From: Flavobacterium sp. IMCC34852
GTDB taxonomy: Bacteria; Bacteroidota; Bacteroidia; Flavobacteriales; Flavobacteriaceae
Assembly (NCBI RefSeq): GCF_030643905.1
Contig: NZ_CP121446.1
Location: forward strand, 868,001-932,000
DNA length: 64,000 nt
Reading direction: 5' to 3'
This document shows, piece after piece, positions 1-8,408 of this stretch. How positions within the stretch are numbered: position 1 is the stretch's first letter; each line of letters opens with the position of its first letter. The notes beneath the pieces are model-generated. The model saw only the letters and a list, made by a program, of their open reading frames with translations. It did not search any database and was not told the origin of the DNA. The position numbers and the translations under genes are program-made.

Positions 1-840
1 GAAAAAGTGCATCCAATCCATGTTGACCTAGCCGTTATCAACGACATCACCAACGAGTTAGATATCGAAGCCTTCAAAAATCATCCGTTATATTCAGATT
101 ACAAAGACGCCGAATTTATTTTAGAAAACGGCAAATACATCGTAGGTCGCGAAGTCGAAAAAATGTCCAAATCCAAATACAATGTGGTCAATCCGGATGA
201 TATTTGTGAAGACTACGGCGCAGATACATTACGTTTATACGAAATGTTCCTTGGTCCATTAGAACAAGCCAAGCCTTGGAATACCGCCGGAATCACCGGA
301 GTGTCAGGTTTCTTAAAAAAACTATGGCGTTTGTATTTTGACGACAACGGTTTGATTGTGACCAACGAGGAACCAACGGCAGAAATGTACAAATCGCTCC
401 ACAAAACCATCAAAAAAGTGACTGAGGATATCGAGAACTTCTCGTTCAACACGTCGGTATCGCAGTTTATGATTTGTGTGAACGAATTGGCTTCGATGAA
501 ATGTCACCACCGAGCGATTTTAGAACCATTAGCTGTAGTAATTTCGCCTTATGCACCGCACATCGCTGAGGAATTATGGAGTCAATTAGGACACGAAGGG
601 TCAATCTCAACAGTCGAATTTCCATTAGTTAACGAAAAATACTTAGTCGAATCCGAAAAAGAGTACCCGGTTTCGTTTAACGGTAAAATGCGTTTCACCA
701 TCAAATTACCTTTGGATTTAACCGTAGCCCAAATACAGGAAATCGTAATGGCCGATGAAAGAACCATTAAACAACTAGAAGGAAGAACGCCTAATAAAGT
801 GATTATCGTACCAGGTAAAGTGATTAACTTAGTGGGATAA
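1..840 (+). CDS. leuS: Leucyl-tRNA synthetase, C-terminal part (5' truncated by window)
   Basis: Class I aminoacyl-tRNA synthetase that charges tRNA-Leu in the cytoplasm. The reading frame is open from base 1, so only the last ~279 residues are present. The KMSKS catalytic signature lies at about residue 54-58 of the fragment and is followed by the family's YGADTLRLY segment and the anticodon-binding helical domain, which ends in the small C-terminal domain typical of bacterial LeuRS. The HIGH motif and the editing domain lie upstream of the window. No frameshift or unusual residue is seen. A terminator-like inverted repeat follows the stop codon. Confidence 0.97.
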   Translation, partial: EKVHPIHVDLAVINDITNELDIEAFKNHPLYSDYKDAEFILENGKYIVGREVEKMSKSKYNVVNPDDICEDYGADTLRLYEMFLGPLEQAKPWNTAGITGVSGFLKKLWRLYFDDNGLIVTNEEPTAEMYKSLHKTIKKVTEDIENFSFNTSVSQFMICVNELASMKCHHRAILEPLAVVISPYAPHIAEELWSQLGHEGSISTVEFPLVNEKYLVESEKEYPVSFNGKMRFTIKLPLDLTVAQIQEIVMADERTIKQLEGRTPNKVIIVPGKVINLVG

Positions 841-868
841 AAACACAGAGCGTTTAAAGGGATAAGCC

Positions 869-921
869 TAAAGGGATAAGGGATAAGTTGGTTTACTTTT
901 CCCTCATCCCTTTTTACTTTT
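869..921 (+). terminator. Probable leuS terminator built from AAGGGATAAG repeats
   Basis: Bases 869-887 and 896-914 form an imperfect inverted repeat (16 of 19 positions pair, 8-nt loop) followed by T-rich sequence. The left arm overlaps a direct repeat: TAAAGGGATAAG occurs at 855-866 and again at 869-880. The position just after leuS fits a terminator. The repeat structure resembles the short tandem repeats seen in other gaps of this window. Confidence 0.5.
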
Positions 922-1016
922 TACTTTTCCCTTCACCATTTGCAAATAAAAAGTTAAACCATTCTTTATAGCCATTTTCTCTGTTTATTTTTGATTCAAA
1001 CATTAAATCAATCATC

Positions 1017-1691
1017 ATGAAAAACAAAATCCTTTACTTACTATTACTTACGGCTTTTATCGGCTACAGCCAAGAAAAACCAACAGATTCAATTAAAACT
1101 AAAAGTTTCAAAATCGACGGTTATTTTGGATTCAACGGGAATATCAATGACAAAACCAATCTCAACAAAAAACTCAGCAATGCCAATCTTCCGGAATTAG
1201 ACAGTTTTGTGCCAGAGCTGACTTTTGGTTTGAATTATTTTGGCCAAAAGTATTCCGGCGATATTGAGTTTGGATTTTTGTTTGCCAAACCTGCGGAAGG
1301 CAATAACGAAATGAAATACCGTGGTTTCAACACCAGAATGCGCGTTCATTATAATGTAGTAAACCAAGAGAAATTTGCCTTCACTGCCGGTCTTTCCTTG
1401 GCTTATTTAGGCAACCAATACGATATTTACTCCAAAAATAACACCATCGATTTAAACGATTTGGAACCCAATAACAACAGCGGGCATGTAAACATTACCA
1501 ACCAAATGCTGTATTTCGGACCATCGGTTTCTATGTATTTGTTTAAAAAATCGAGTTTCCAAGTGAAAGTCAATGCCGGTTATGAGTTGGGCTTAACCCG
1601 CGGAAGATACCAATCCGAATTCGGAAGTATTTTAAACAACGTAAACGAATCCGGGAACAATCGCTTTGTGTTTGGAATTACACTGCTGTAA
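1017..1691 (+). CDS. Exported outer-membrane beta-barrel-like protein
   Basis: A 224-residue protein with a cleavable signal peptide (hydrophobic run at residues 4-17, probable cleavage after the SQ near residue 19-20). The mature part alternates short amphipathic strands with Asn/Gly-rich turns: DGYFGFNGN, ELTFGLNYFG, GDIEFGFLF and RMRVHYNVV. It ends in FVFGITLL, which resembles the hydrophobic C-terminal strand of outer-membrane barrels. No enzymatic motif is seen. Precise function is unknown. A small outer-membrane protein of the OmpW/porin-like superfamily is the best reading. It is monocistronic between leuS and the peptidase gene. Confidence 0.75.
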   Translation: MKNKILYLLLLTAFIGYSQEKPTDSIKTKSFKIDGYFGFNGNINDKTNLNKKLSNANLPELDSFVPELTFGLNYFGQKYSGDIEFGFLFAKPAEGNNEMKYRGFNTRMRVHYNVVNQEKFAFTAGLSLAYLGNQYDIYSKNNTIDLNDLEPNNNSGHVNITNQMLYFGPSVSMYLFKKSSFQVKVNAGYELGLTRGRYQSEFGSILNNVNESGNNRFVFGITLL

Positions 1692-1762
1692 GTGACAAGC
1701 TGTCATTGTCAATCCTTTGGCGTGTAATTTGATGCAGTTTCAGAAACTAAAATTTACAAATC

Positions 1763-2464
1763 ATGTTAGGATATTATATTTTAATCGGCTTGATTGCCTT
1801 AGTCAGTTTTGCCGTAAGCTCGAAACTTAAGAGCAAATTCGCAGAATACTCTCATCTGCATTTGCGCAATGGGATGAGCGGTGCCGAAATTGCCACCCAA
1901 ATGCTACAAGACCACGGGATTTATGATGTCAAAGTCATTTCCACACCCGGACAATTGACTGACCATTACAATCCAGCTGACAAAACGGTAAACTTAAGCG
2001 AAGGCGTTTACAACCAAAGAAACGCCGCTGCCGCAGCAGTTGCCGCACACGAATGTGGTCACGCTGTCCAACACGCCACGGCTTACAATATGTTGCAATT
2101 GCGTTCGCAACTGGTACCCATAGTGAATGTTTCTTCTACTTTATCCCAATGGTTAATCTTTGGCGGACTGATTTTGGGTGCCGCCTCCGGATTGGGTTTA
2201 GGATTTTACATCGCTGTAATAGGGTTGGTGCTAATGGCGATTGCCACTTCCTTTGCCTTCATTACACTTCCGGTAGAATACGACGCCAGTAACCGCGCTT
2301 TGGCCTGGTTAAAAAATAAAAACATGGTCAGCCAACAAGAATACGCCGGTGCCGAAGACGCGCTGAAATGGGCCGCCCGAACTTATGTAGTCGCCGCGAT
2401 TGGCGCTTTGGCTTCGCTCTTATATTGGGCTTTGCAAGTCTTCGGAGGTTCCAGAGACGAATAA
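1763..2464 (+). CDS. Membrane-anchored neutral zinc metallopeptidase (YugP family)
   Basis: A 233-residue member of the YugP-like zinc peptidase family. It begins with a transmembrane helix (residues 2-19). The zinc-binding HExxH motif is HECGH at 96-100, and two or three hydrophobic segments follow (about 115-165 and 205-228). The EYDASNRAL segment after the third helix is characteristic of the family and probably supplies the third metal ligand region. Substrate is not known. A membrane-quality-control role is only inferred. It ends at a clear hairpin terminator. Confidence 0.9.
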   Translation: MLGYYILIGLIALVSFAVSSKLKSKFAEYSHLHLRNGMSGAEIATQMLQDHGIYDVKVISTPGQLTDHYNPADKTVNLSEGVYNQRNAAAAAVAAHECGHAVQHATAYNMLQLRSQLVPIVNVSSTLSQWLIFGGLILGAASGLGLGFYIAVIGLVLMAIATSFAFITLPVEYDASNRALAWLKNKNMVSQQEYAGAEDALKWAARTYVVAAIGALASLLYWALQVFGGSRDE

Positions 2465-2471
2465 ATAAAAC

Positions 2472-2501
2472 AAAACCCGTTATGAAAGTAGCGGGTTTTT
2501 T
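2472..2501 (+). terminator. Rho-independent terminator after the zinc peptidase gene
   Basis: AAACCCG (2473-2479) pairs with CGGGTTT (2492-2498) around a 12-nt loop and runs into a T tract. It lies 8 bases after the stop codon. Confidence 0.8.
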
Positions 2502-2529
2502 ATTTGGGAACGATTGGCTCGGGCAGTTT

Positions 2530-2600
2530 CAGCCCCGAAGCTTCGGGGGTAATTCCCGCTTTTCGGGTTACGCGGTAACCTCTTCAATCGGGGCTAAAGA
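2530..2600 (-). repeat. Palindromic intergenic repeat, family 1, copy A
   Basis: Read on the minus strand it starts TTTAGCCCCGATTGAAG and continues through TACCGCGTAACCCG to GCGGGAATTAC. It therefore matches copy B2 at 15562-15643 (AGCCCTGATTGTAGC...TACCGCGTAGTGCGG...AGCAGGAA). Internal structure: an outer arm AGCCCCGA (2531-2538) pairs with TCGGGGCT (2588-2595). Inside lie the 16-bp palindrome CCCCGAAGCTTCGGGG (2533-2548) and GGTTAC-GCG-GTAACC (2566-2580). Confidence 0.7.
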
Positions 2601-2609
2601 GTTAACCAT

Positions 2610-2864
2610 TTAACTATAAAAAGATAAAATAAGCACCCAAACGATAGGGTGAATAAGGATACAATACAATCTTGATTTTTCCGGCTCGCGATAATATTTA
2701 TACAAATCTTTCAGCAATAAAATAACACTGATAGGAATCAATAAAAGGAATAGGAAAAATCCCGGTCCCGGTGTACACGGACCACTCGGAGCCATTTTAT
2801 CGGTAATAAGCATTATAATTACATAAATAATGTAAAACAAAATCCATTTAATTTCTTTTCGCAT
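2610..2864 (-). CDS. Small hypothetical membrane protein (84 aa)
   Basis: An 84-residue protein that is mostly membrane: hydrophobic segments at residues 7-21, about 35-51 and 68-82, separated by a Pro/Gly/Cys-rich loop (APSGPCTPGPG) and a charged YKYYREPEKSR stretch. No recognised family. The start codon is preceded by a plausible gap of 28 bases from the stop of the upstream Lrp-type gene, so the two may be cotranscribed. Coding status is supported by the hydrophobic pattern and the intact frame but not by homology I recognise. Confidence 0.6.
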   Translation of the reverse strand: MRKEIKWILFYIIYVIIMLITDKMAPSGPCTPGPGFFLFLLLIPISVILLLKDLYKYYREPEKSRLYCILIHPIVWVLILSFYS

Positions 2865-2892
2865 AGTTTCCTTTTTTAAACTCCCAACTCAA

Positions 2893-3363
2893 TCACAACT
2901 GTATCTGTCTTTCAATCTGTTGTTCCAAAGAAATAAACGTTTCTGTTCTCGAAACGCCTTCAATGGGTTGGATTTTTTTGTTGAGCAATTGCATCAAGTG
3001 TTCGTTATCGCGGCAAATGATTTTGATAAGAATGCTCCAGTTTCCTGTGGTATAATGACATTCTAACACTTCGGGAATTTTTTTCAGTTCTTTTACCGCA
3101 TCGGAGTTGCTCGACGCTTTTTCTAAGTAAACCCCAATAAACGCCATGGTTTTGTATCCCAAAACTTTGTTATCAATGATAAATTTGGAACCCGAAATCA
3201 CGCCGGCCTCCTCGAGTTTACGCAACCGTTGGTGAATGGCCGCACCGGAAATTCCGATTTTGTTGGCGATTTGTAAAATGGGTTTTCGGGCATCTTCCAT
3301 CAAGTCGCGAAGGATTTCTTTGTCGATGCCGTCAATTTCTATTTGTAGTTGATTTATCTTCAT
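2893..3363 (-). CDS. Lrp/AsnC family transcriptional regulator
   Basis: A 156-residue feast/famine regulator. The N-terminal winged helix-turn-helix (about residues 8-60) includes the IQIANKIGISGAAIHQRLRKLEEAGVI-type recognition region. The C-terminal RAM domain (about 68-145) has the alternating strands and the TTGNWSILIKI core that binds amino acids and mediates oligomerisation. It lies downstream of a saccharopine dehydrogenase-like gene on the same strand, so a role in lysine or general amino-acid metabolism is a reasonable inference. A perfect palindrome 13 bases before the start codon suggests autoregulation. Confidence 0.92.
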   Translation of the reverse strand: MKINQLQIEIDGIDKEILRDLMEDARKPILQIANKIGISGAAIHQRLRKLEEAGVISGSKFIIDNKVLGYKTMAFIGVYLEKASSNSDAVKELKKIPEVLECHYTTGNWSILIKIICRDNEHLMQLLNKKIQPIEGVSRTETFISLEQQIERQIQL

Positions 3364-3375
3364 GGTTAATAAATT

Positions 3376-3401
3376 TAAAGTAAAAATAGTGATTTACTTT
3401 A
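3376..3401. promoter_or_regulatory. Palindromic operator candidate upstream of the Lrp-type gene
   Basis: TAAAGTAAA (3376-3384), an 8-base spacer, then TTTACTTTA (3393-3401): a perfect 9-bp inverted repeat ending 13 bases upstream of the start codon at 3363. Lrp/AsnC proteins bind AT-rich palindromes and usually repress their own gene. Assignment as operator is inference. Confidence 0.55.
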
Positions 3402-3414
3402 GATTTTAAACAAG

Positions 3415-3444
3415 AAAACCAAAATCGATTAAGATTTTGGTTTT
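3415..3444 (-). terminator. Hairpin terminator upstream of the Lrp-type gene
   Basis: AAAACCAAAATC (3415-3426) pairs perfectly over 12 bp with GATTTTGGTTTT (3433-3444) around the loop GATTAA. On the minus strand the 3' arm ends in T-rich sequence, so it could end transcripts from the saccharopine dehydrogenase gene. Confidence 0.6.
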
Positions 3445-3480
3445 ATATTGACGTTTACTGAAAAGAAAATAGAATCCTGT

Positions 3481-3568
3481 TTAGCCCTGATGGGAATGGA
3501 AATCCTCGTAGAGATTGCAATGGACAGCAGGAATTACCATACCAAAAATGCCTGAACCTTTCGCTCCC
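3481..3568 (+). repeat. Palindromic intergenic repeat, family 1, copy B1
   Basis: Begins TTAGCCCTGATGGGAATGGA, continues ATCC...GATTGCAATGGACAGCAGGAA and ends CCTTTCGCTCC. The boundary blocks AGCCCTGAT, AGCAGGAA and CCTTTCGCTCC recur in copy B2 at 15562-15643. The central part is short in this copy. Confidence 0.65.
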
Positions 3569-3589
3569 AATAACTCAGTCTCTCCACAA

Positions 3590-4963
3590 CTAATTCCCTA
3601 ATAACTTATCAGGATTATAACCTACATAAGGCATTTCGGTTTCGTGGAAAACGATGCCGTGCAGCGCCAATTCTTTCAAAATCGGGTCGTAGACTTCTTT
3701 TTTGATAGGCAATTGTACGCCGGGCGTTTTGATGTTGCCGTTTAGGATTTGGATGGTCGCCATGGCTACCGGTAAACCTACGGTTTTGGCCATCGCGGTG
3801 TAAATTTGATCATCGCCGATGCAAACCATTTTGGAATCGATTTGTTTGCGTTCACCGTTGAGTTCATAGCCGAATTTGTGGTACATGACAATCATGTCCT
3901 TGTCTTCAGGTTGCAGCGTCCATTTGTCGTTTAGGATGCGCTCTAAAATTTGGGCCGGTGTGGCATTTTTGAGCCCGACAATTTTATTGGCGTTGAAAAT
4001 ATCGAGTTCCATTAATTTGTCCCACATGATGTCGTCTTGCTCGATGCCTAATGCCATTCGGGTTTTTAACTCTACTGAATCTGAAGCGTGAAATGGCAAA
4101 AACGAGTTGATAAAATCACGGTAACTCATGCTTTCGGAATTTTCCATCACATAAGAATCATCGGTCATGCCCAGTTGCACAAACATGTTCCAAGCTTTGG
4201 AAAACCCAACTCTTCGAATCGTACCTCGGTACAAAGTTAAGATATCGTCTAACCCGTAAATGCTTCGGTATTTCAGAGAATCTCGGTTGGCATAGCCTTC
4301 AAATTTGCCGTAACCTTCTACGTGGAAGAATTCGGTTCTACGGAATAATTTGTGGTATGGTATGTATTTGTATTTGCCTTCTTGGATAAATTTAGCTGCG
4401 CCGCCTTGACCCGCCAACACTACGTTTCTTGGTGCCCAAGTGAATTTGTAATTCCAAAGATTGTCATCGGATTCGGGGGCAATCAAACCACCGCAAAACG
4501 ATTCGAATAAAATCATGTTGCCTCCTTTGGCTTTGATTTCATCAATCACCTTCATCGCACTCATGTGGTCTATTCCGGGGTCGAGTCCGACTTCGTTCAT
4601 GAAAATTAGTCCGTTGGCTTTTACCGCTTCGTCTAAGCTTTGCATTTCCTCTGAAATATAGGAAGCGGTTACCATATTTTTTTTGAAGGTTATACAGTCT
4701 TTAGCCACTTCAATATGCATATGAGCCGGCAACATGGAGACTACAATATCGGCTTTTTGGATTTCGGCTTGGCGTTGTTCAACATTGTTGATGTCTAAAG
4801 CAATAGGCGTTGCATTTGGGTGATTATAGGTTTTTCTTCGGGCCAATTCTATAGATAAATCGGCTATGGTCACATTTAAGTTTTCTTGAGGAGATTTTCT
4901 TAAAAGGTACTTTATAAGTGATGAGGCCGAGCGTCCGGCGCCTATGATTAGTATATTTCTCAT
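3590..4963 (-). CDS. Saccharopine dehydrogenase family protein
   Basis: A 457-residue NAD(P)-dependent oxidoreductase of the saccharopine dehydrogenase (LYS9-like) family, probably acting in lysine/alpha-aminoadipate metabolism. The Rossmann nucleotide-binding loop is GAGRSASS near residues 8-15, followed by an acidic residue at the end of the second strand. The N-terminal half carries VSMLPAHMH and NEVGLDPGIDHMSAM, characteristic of the family. The C-terminal domain provides the substrate pocket and dimerisation. Saccharopine itself cannot be proved to be the substrate. The downstream neighbour is an Lrp-type regulator. Confidence 0.88.
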   Translation of the reverse strand: MRNILIIGAGRSASSLIKYLLRKSPQENLNVTIADLSIELARRKTYNHPNATPIALDINNVEQRQAEIQKADIVVSMLPAHMHIEVAKDCITFKKNMVTASYISEEMQSLDEAVKANGLIFMNEVGLDPGIDHMSAMKVIDEIKAKGGNMILFESFCGGLIAPESDDNLWNYKFTWAPRNVVLAGQGGAAKFIQEGKYKYIPYHKLFRRTEFFHVEGYGKFEGYANRDSLKYRSIYGLDDILTLYRGTIRRVGFSKAWNMFVQLGMTDDSYVMENSESMSYRDFINSFLPFHASDSVELKTRMALGIEQDDIMWDKLMELDIFNANKIVGLKNATPAQILERILNDKWTLQPEDKDMIVMYHKFGYELNGERKQIDSKMVCIGDDQIYTAMAKTVGLPVAMATIQILNGNIKTPGVQLPIKKEVYDPILKELALHGIVFHETEMPYVGYNPDKLLGN

Positions 4964-4982
4964 TCGTTTGTTTGTTCTTCTA

Positions 4983-5011
4983 CAAAGGTATGAATATTTG
5001 ATTCAAACAAA
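4983..5011 (-). promoter_or_regulatory. Bacteroidota-type promoter of the saccharopine dehydrogenase-like gene
   Basis: On the minus strand TACCTTTG (plus 4983-4990) matches the -7 consensus TAnnTTTG, and TTTG (plus 5008-5011) lies 17 bases upstream, as expected for the -33 element. Confidence 0.6.
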
Positions 5012-5038
5012 AAAGCCCATCGTAGTGATGAGCTTTTT
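5009..5038 (-). terminator. Terminator after the 107-aa membrane protein gene
   Basis: AAAAAGC...CATC pairs with GATG...GCTTTTT (arms at about 5009-5020 and 5027-5036, one bulged position) immediately after the stop codon of the gene ending at 5040. Confidence 0.6.
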
Positions 5039-5039
5039 A

Positions 5040-5363
5040 TTATTCTAAACCTTCCAATTCTTCGAGTTCTTTTTGGGCTTCTTGTTTGGTCTCAATTTTT
5101 TGTTGTTCAAATTGAGTATCAGTCGCTATTTCATCTTCAATAAGTAAAGTTTTGCCTATAACTACTAAAGAACATAAAGCGCCAATGACAAGTAATATTT
5201 TGGGGAATTTTTTTTCGCTTTCTTCTGATTTTTTCAAGGTCAGTAGCCCAAAAATTAAAGCTAAACCAATGGGAAGAAAAGCAAGTGTATCCATTGGCAA
5301 AATGGTAAAGGCTATTCCCAATGCGCTAAAAATAACGGTTAAAATTAAAAATAGTTTTCTCAT
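5040..5363 (-). CDS. Hypothetical membrane protein (107 aa)
   Basis: A 107-residue protein with three hydrophobic segments: about residues 3-20, 25-43 and 54-71. The C-terminus is charged and Glu/Lys/Gln-rich (QKIETKQEAQKELEELEGLE), likely helical and cytoplasmic. No recognised domain. It starts 12 bases downstream of the DUF3108 gene on the same strand, so the two are probably cotranscribed. Its own terminator follows. Confidence 0.7.
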   Translation of the reverse strand: MRKLFLILTVIFSALGIAFTILPMDTLAFLPIGLALIFGLLTLKKSEESEKKFPKILLVIGALCSLVVIGKTLLIEDEIATDTQFEQQKIETKQEAQKELEELEGLE

Positions 5364-5375
5364 GGTTTTACTAAA

Positions 5376-6128
5376 TTAAATTCCCGTTGCTGAGGTTAAA
5401 GCCAATTGCCCGGTGCCGACAGGAATGCTGAATTTAAGCAAAGCCGGTACTTTTTTTGAATCGGCTGTCAGCCAAATTAAGTTTTTGTCTTTTCCCCGTA
5501 AAGCATCGGTTTTAGCACCAATCGAAAGTTTGTAGCATTCCTTTTTGCCTAAATTACCACAGTTAATGGTTTCTTTCCCCATGTATTTTAAAGTAACCGG
5601 GATTTGTTTTTCATCGAAGACAATCATTAACGATTGTGTTTGCCCGACTTTAAATTTGCTGAAATCCATGGTTCGGACTTTGTACAAAAGCGAAACTACA
5701 TCTTGTGTAGAACCACCTATGGTAAAGGTTTTTTGGGTTTCGGGTTTGTTTTTTCTTTTGACTGTACTGTTTACAGTATTGCCTTTAAAAGTGTATTTTT
5801 CTTTTTTGGTATAACCGCCTTCGTCTATGCTTCTTTTGTACAAACTCGGTTTCAAATTCACCGGGTTGACATAAGACTCATAAATATCTCTGATTTTGAA
5901 AAAAGAATCCCATTTGCTGTAAGTGGATAATTCACAATTCAAATGCAGATAGGAGTTTTTGGACGTTGAAACAGTTTCGGTACTCATGGTGACTTGCGCC
6001 AATTGCGTCATTAATCCACTCATATTGTAAGAGCCGGCGAAAACTAGTTTTTCACCCGATTTGATGGTTTGACTGTAAGCTGAACTAAAGATAAAAATGA
6101 CGGTCAGTATATAAAGTAATTTCTTCAT
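5376..6128 (-). CDS. DUF3108 domain-containing exported protein
   Basis: A 250-residue protein with a signal peptide (residues 1-19, cleavage after YSQ). The mature part matches the DUF3108 pattern: an initial GEKLVFAGSYN strand, then an alternating beta-sandwich with DIYESYVNP, SIDEGGYTKKEKYTF and DVVSLLYKVR blocks, and a C-terminal WLTADSKKVPALLKFSIPVGTGQLAL segment. The family is predicted to be periplasmic, and no activity has been established to my knowledge. A separate promoter lies upstream. Confidence 0.85.
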   Translation of the reverse strand: MKKLLYILTVIFIFSSAYSQTIKSGEKLVFAGSYNMSGLMTQLAQVTMSTETVSTSKNSYLHLNCELSTYSKWDSFFKIRDIYESYVNPVNLKPSLYKRSIDEGGYTKKEKYTFKGNTVNSTVKRKNKPETQKTFTIGGSTQDVVSLLYKVRTMDFSKFKVGQTQSLMIVFDEKQIPVTLKYMGKETINCGNLGKKECYKLSIGAKTDALRGKDKNLIWLTADSKKVPALLKFSIPVGTGQLALTSATGI

Positions 6129-6145
6129 GATGGAAATTTAAGGTG

Positions 6146-6179
6146 CAAATATAAAGTTTAAAAAAAAGTTGTAACCAAA
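6146..6179 (-). promoter_or_regulatory. Promoter of the DUF3108 gene
   Basis: The minus strand reads TATATTTG (plus 6146-6153), with TTTG at plus 6176-6179, 22 bases upstream: a good -7/-33 pair for a flavobacterial sigma factor. Confidence 0.6.
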
Positions 6180-6218
6180 AGAAAAGTGAAATTTCTTTAT
6201 TTCTAATCAGATAACGGA

Positions 6219-6226
6219 TAAATTTG
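6219..6226 (+). promoter_or_regulatory. Candidate -7 element of the DUF423 gene
   Basis: TAAATTTG matches TAnnTTTG and lies 29 bases before the start codon at 6255. No convincing -33 element was identified. Confidence 0.4.
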
Positions 6227-6254
6227 CCGATAAGTATTCAATTCAAAAAAAAAA

Positions 6255-6641
6255 ATGGAAAGAAAAATAACGGTTACTGCGGTCTTGTTGGGAATGACGG
6301 CCATCATTTTAGGTGCTTTTGGGGCTCACGCTTTGAAAAAACATTTGACAGTTGAAGAACTCGTAACTTTTGAAACCGGTGTCAAATACCAAATGTATCA
6401 TGCGCTGTTTTTGTTGTTTTTGGGACTCACTACTTTGGTCACGGAAAAAAGTAAAAAAACCATCTTTCAATTGGTTCTTTTTGGCGTAATTTTCTTCTCA
6501 GGTTCCATTTACTTATTGGCTACCAAAACCATAACCGGAATTGATTTTAAACCTTTGGGAATTGTAACGCCTATCGGCGGAACCTTGTTAATATTGGGCT
6601 GGGCGGTTTTGTTGTGGCAGATTTTAAAAGATAAAAGATAA
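6255..6641 (+). CDS. DUF423 family membrane protein
   Basis: A 128-residue protein of the DUF423 (YgdD-like) family. Four hydrophobic helices are visible (about residues 6-27, 46-64, 70-88, 103-123). The family signature LGAFGAHALKKHL lies at residues 20-32 and VKYQMYHALFLLFLG at about 43-57. Inner-membrane location is expected. The molecular role is not known. Length is normal for the family. Confidence 0.9.
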   Translation: MERKITVTAVLLGMTAIILGAFGAHALKKHLTVEELVTFETGVKYQMYHALFLLFLGLTTLVTEKSKKTIFQLVLFGVIFFSGSIYLLATKTITGIDFKPLGIVTPIGGTLLILGWAVLLWQILKDKR

Positions 6642-6679
6642 TATTTTAATAAAAAAAATAGTTTCTAAATTTTAATTTT

Positions 6680-6687
6680 TACCTTTG
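6680..6687 (+). promoter_or_regulatory. -7 promoter element of pckA
   Basis: TACCTTTG, an exact TAnnTTTG match, 35 bases upstream of the pckA start codon. Confidence 0.6.
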
Positions 6688-6722
6688 TCGTCTGATTCAT
6701 AATACAACACAAACTAAATTTT

Positions 6723-8348
6723 ATGGAGAACTACGCTCAAATTACGAAATCGATTTCGTTAGAACAATACGGAATCAAAAACGTTAACGAAATCATCCAC
6801 AATCCTTCCTTCGAAAAATTATACAATGACGAGTTGAATCCGAACTTAGAAGGTTACGAAAAAGGGCAACTTACAGAACTTGGAGCGGTAAATGTAATGA
6901 CCGGAGTTTTTACCGGAAGATCACCAAAAGACAAATACATCGTTAAAGACAATATCACCGAAAATACGATTTGGTGGACTTCAGAAAAAGCAGTAAACGA
7001 CAACAAACCGATTACGCAAAATACTTGGGAAGCTTTAAAAGAAACTACAGTTGACCAACTTTCAGGAAAAAAATTATATGTGGTAGATGCTTTTTGCGGT
7101 GCCAATGAAAATACCAGATTAAAAGTACGCTTCATCATGGAAGTGGCTTGGCAAGCGCATTTTGTAACCAATATGTTTATCCGTCCGACGGAAGAAGAAT
7201 TGGCAAATTTTGGTGAACCGGATTTTATTGTAATGAATGGTTCTAAGACTTCGTTTAAAGATTACGCTGCTCACGGTTTGAATTCTGAGGTTTACGTAGC
7301 GTTCAATTTAACCGAAAAAATGCAGTTGATTGGCGGTACTTGGTACGGTGGCGAGATGAAAAAAGGGATGTTCGCTATGATGAACTACTATTTGCCATTA
7401 CAAGGAATTGCGTCAATGCACTGTTCGGCCAACAAAGGAAAAGACGGTGATGTTGCAGTTTTCTTCGGATTGTCGGGAACAGGAAAAACCACTTTGTCTA
7501 CCGACCCAAAACGCGAATTAATCGGTGACGATGAACACGGTTGGGATAATGAAGGCGTTTTCAATTTTGAAGGCGGATGTTATGCCAAAACCATTGACTT
7601 AAGCAAAGAAAATGAACCTGATATTTACGGCGCTATCAAAAGAGATGCGTTGTTAGAAAACGTAACCGTTGATGCTGATGGAATTATCGATTTCAAAGAT
7701 GGTTCGGTGACGCAAAACACCCGTGTTTCTTATCCGATTTATCATATTCACAATATTGTAAAACCGGTTTCTAAAGCCGGTCATGCGACTAAAGTAATCT
7801 TCTTAACCGCAGATGCTTTCGGTGTAATGCCACCGGTTTCTAAATTAACACCGGAGCAAACACAGTACTATTTTCTTTCAGGATTTACCGCTAAATTAGC
7901 CGGAACTGAAAGAGGAGTTACACAACCTGAGCCAACCTTCTCAGCGTGTTTTGGTAAAGCTTTTTTAACTTTGCATCCTACGAAATACGGAGAAGAATTA
8001 GTTAAGAAAATGGAAGAAAATAATGCGACGGCTTACATGGTAAATACCGGTTGGAACGGAACCGGAAAACGCATTTCTATAAAAGATACTCGTGCGATTA
8101 TTGATGCTATTTTAGATGGTTCGATTGAAAAAGCGGAAACTAAAACGATTCCGGTATTCAATTTGACTGTGCCAACAGCTTTACACGATGTGAATCCGGC
8201 GATTTTAGATCCGAGAGATACTTATACAGATACCGCAGATTGGAACGAAAAAGCAACCGATTTAGCGTCAAGATTCATTAAAAATTTCGCTCAATATACC
8301 GATAATGAGCAAGGGCAAAGCTTGGTAAAAGCCGGGCCACAGGTATAA
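6723..8348 (+). CDS. pckA: Phosphoenolpyruvate carboxykinase (ATP)
   Basis: A 541-residue ATP-dependent PEP carboxykinase that interconverts oxaloacetate + ATP with PEP + CO2 + ADP at the start of gluconeogenesis. The Walker A loop GLSGTGKTT lies at residues 249-257, with the metal-binding region around H233 and the adjacent GDDEHGW segment at about 268-274. The substrate-binding GRSPKDK lies at 65-71, and the C-terminal adenine-binding [11 protein letters not shown] segment is also present. Length matches the bacterial ATP-type family and not the larger GTP-type. It is monocistronic with its own promoter and a strong terminator. Confidence 0.97.
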   Translation: MENYAQITKSISLEQYGIKNVNEIIHNPSFEKLYNDELNPNLEGYEKGQLTELGAVNVMTGVFTGRSPKDKYIVKDNITENTIWWTSEKAVNDNKPITQNTWEALKETTVDQLSGKKLYVVDAFCGANENTRLKVRFIMEVAWQAHFVTNMFIRPTEEELANFGEPDFIVMNGSKTSFKDYAAHGLNSEVYVAFNLTEKMQLIGGTWYGGEMKKGMFAMMNYYLPLQGIASMHCSANKGKDGDVAVFFGLSGTGKTTLSTDPKRELIGDDEHGWDNEGVFNFEGGCYAKTIDLSKENEPDIYGAIKRDALLENVTVDADGIIDFKDGSVTQNTRVSYPIYHIHNIVKPVSKAGHATKVIFLTADAFGVMPPVSKLTPEQTQYYFLSGFTAKLAGTERGVTQPEPTFSACFGKAFLTLHPTKYGEELVKKMEENNATAYMVNTGWNGTGKRISIKDTRAIIDAILDGSIEKAETKTIPVFNLTVPTALHDVNPAILDPRDTYTDTADWNEKATDLASRFIKNFAQYTDNEQGQSLVKAGPQV

Positions 8349-8379
8349 CAAACTAACTAAACCTAACCAGTTGAAAATT

Positions 8380-8408
8380 CCGTCTTGTTTTTGCGAGACG
8401 GTTTTTTT
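8380..8408 (+). terminator. pckA terminator
   Basis: CCGTCT (8380-8385) pairs with AGACGG (8396-8401) and is followed by seven T residues. It overlaps the 3' end of the convergent O-antigen-ligase gene. Confidence 0.8.

Noticed and set aside
2053..2613. Alternative-frame ORFs over the zinc peptidase gene and its downstream repeat
   Set aside because: They overlap a clear family member in another frame and have no recognisable features.
2530..3568. Insertion-sequence ends at the palindromic repeats
   Set aside because: No transposase is encoded and no target-site duplications were seen. The elements are too short to be IS copies.
5545..5930. Plus-strand ORFs opposite the DUF3108 gene
   Set aside because: They are antisense frames of a gene with a good signal peptide and family match.
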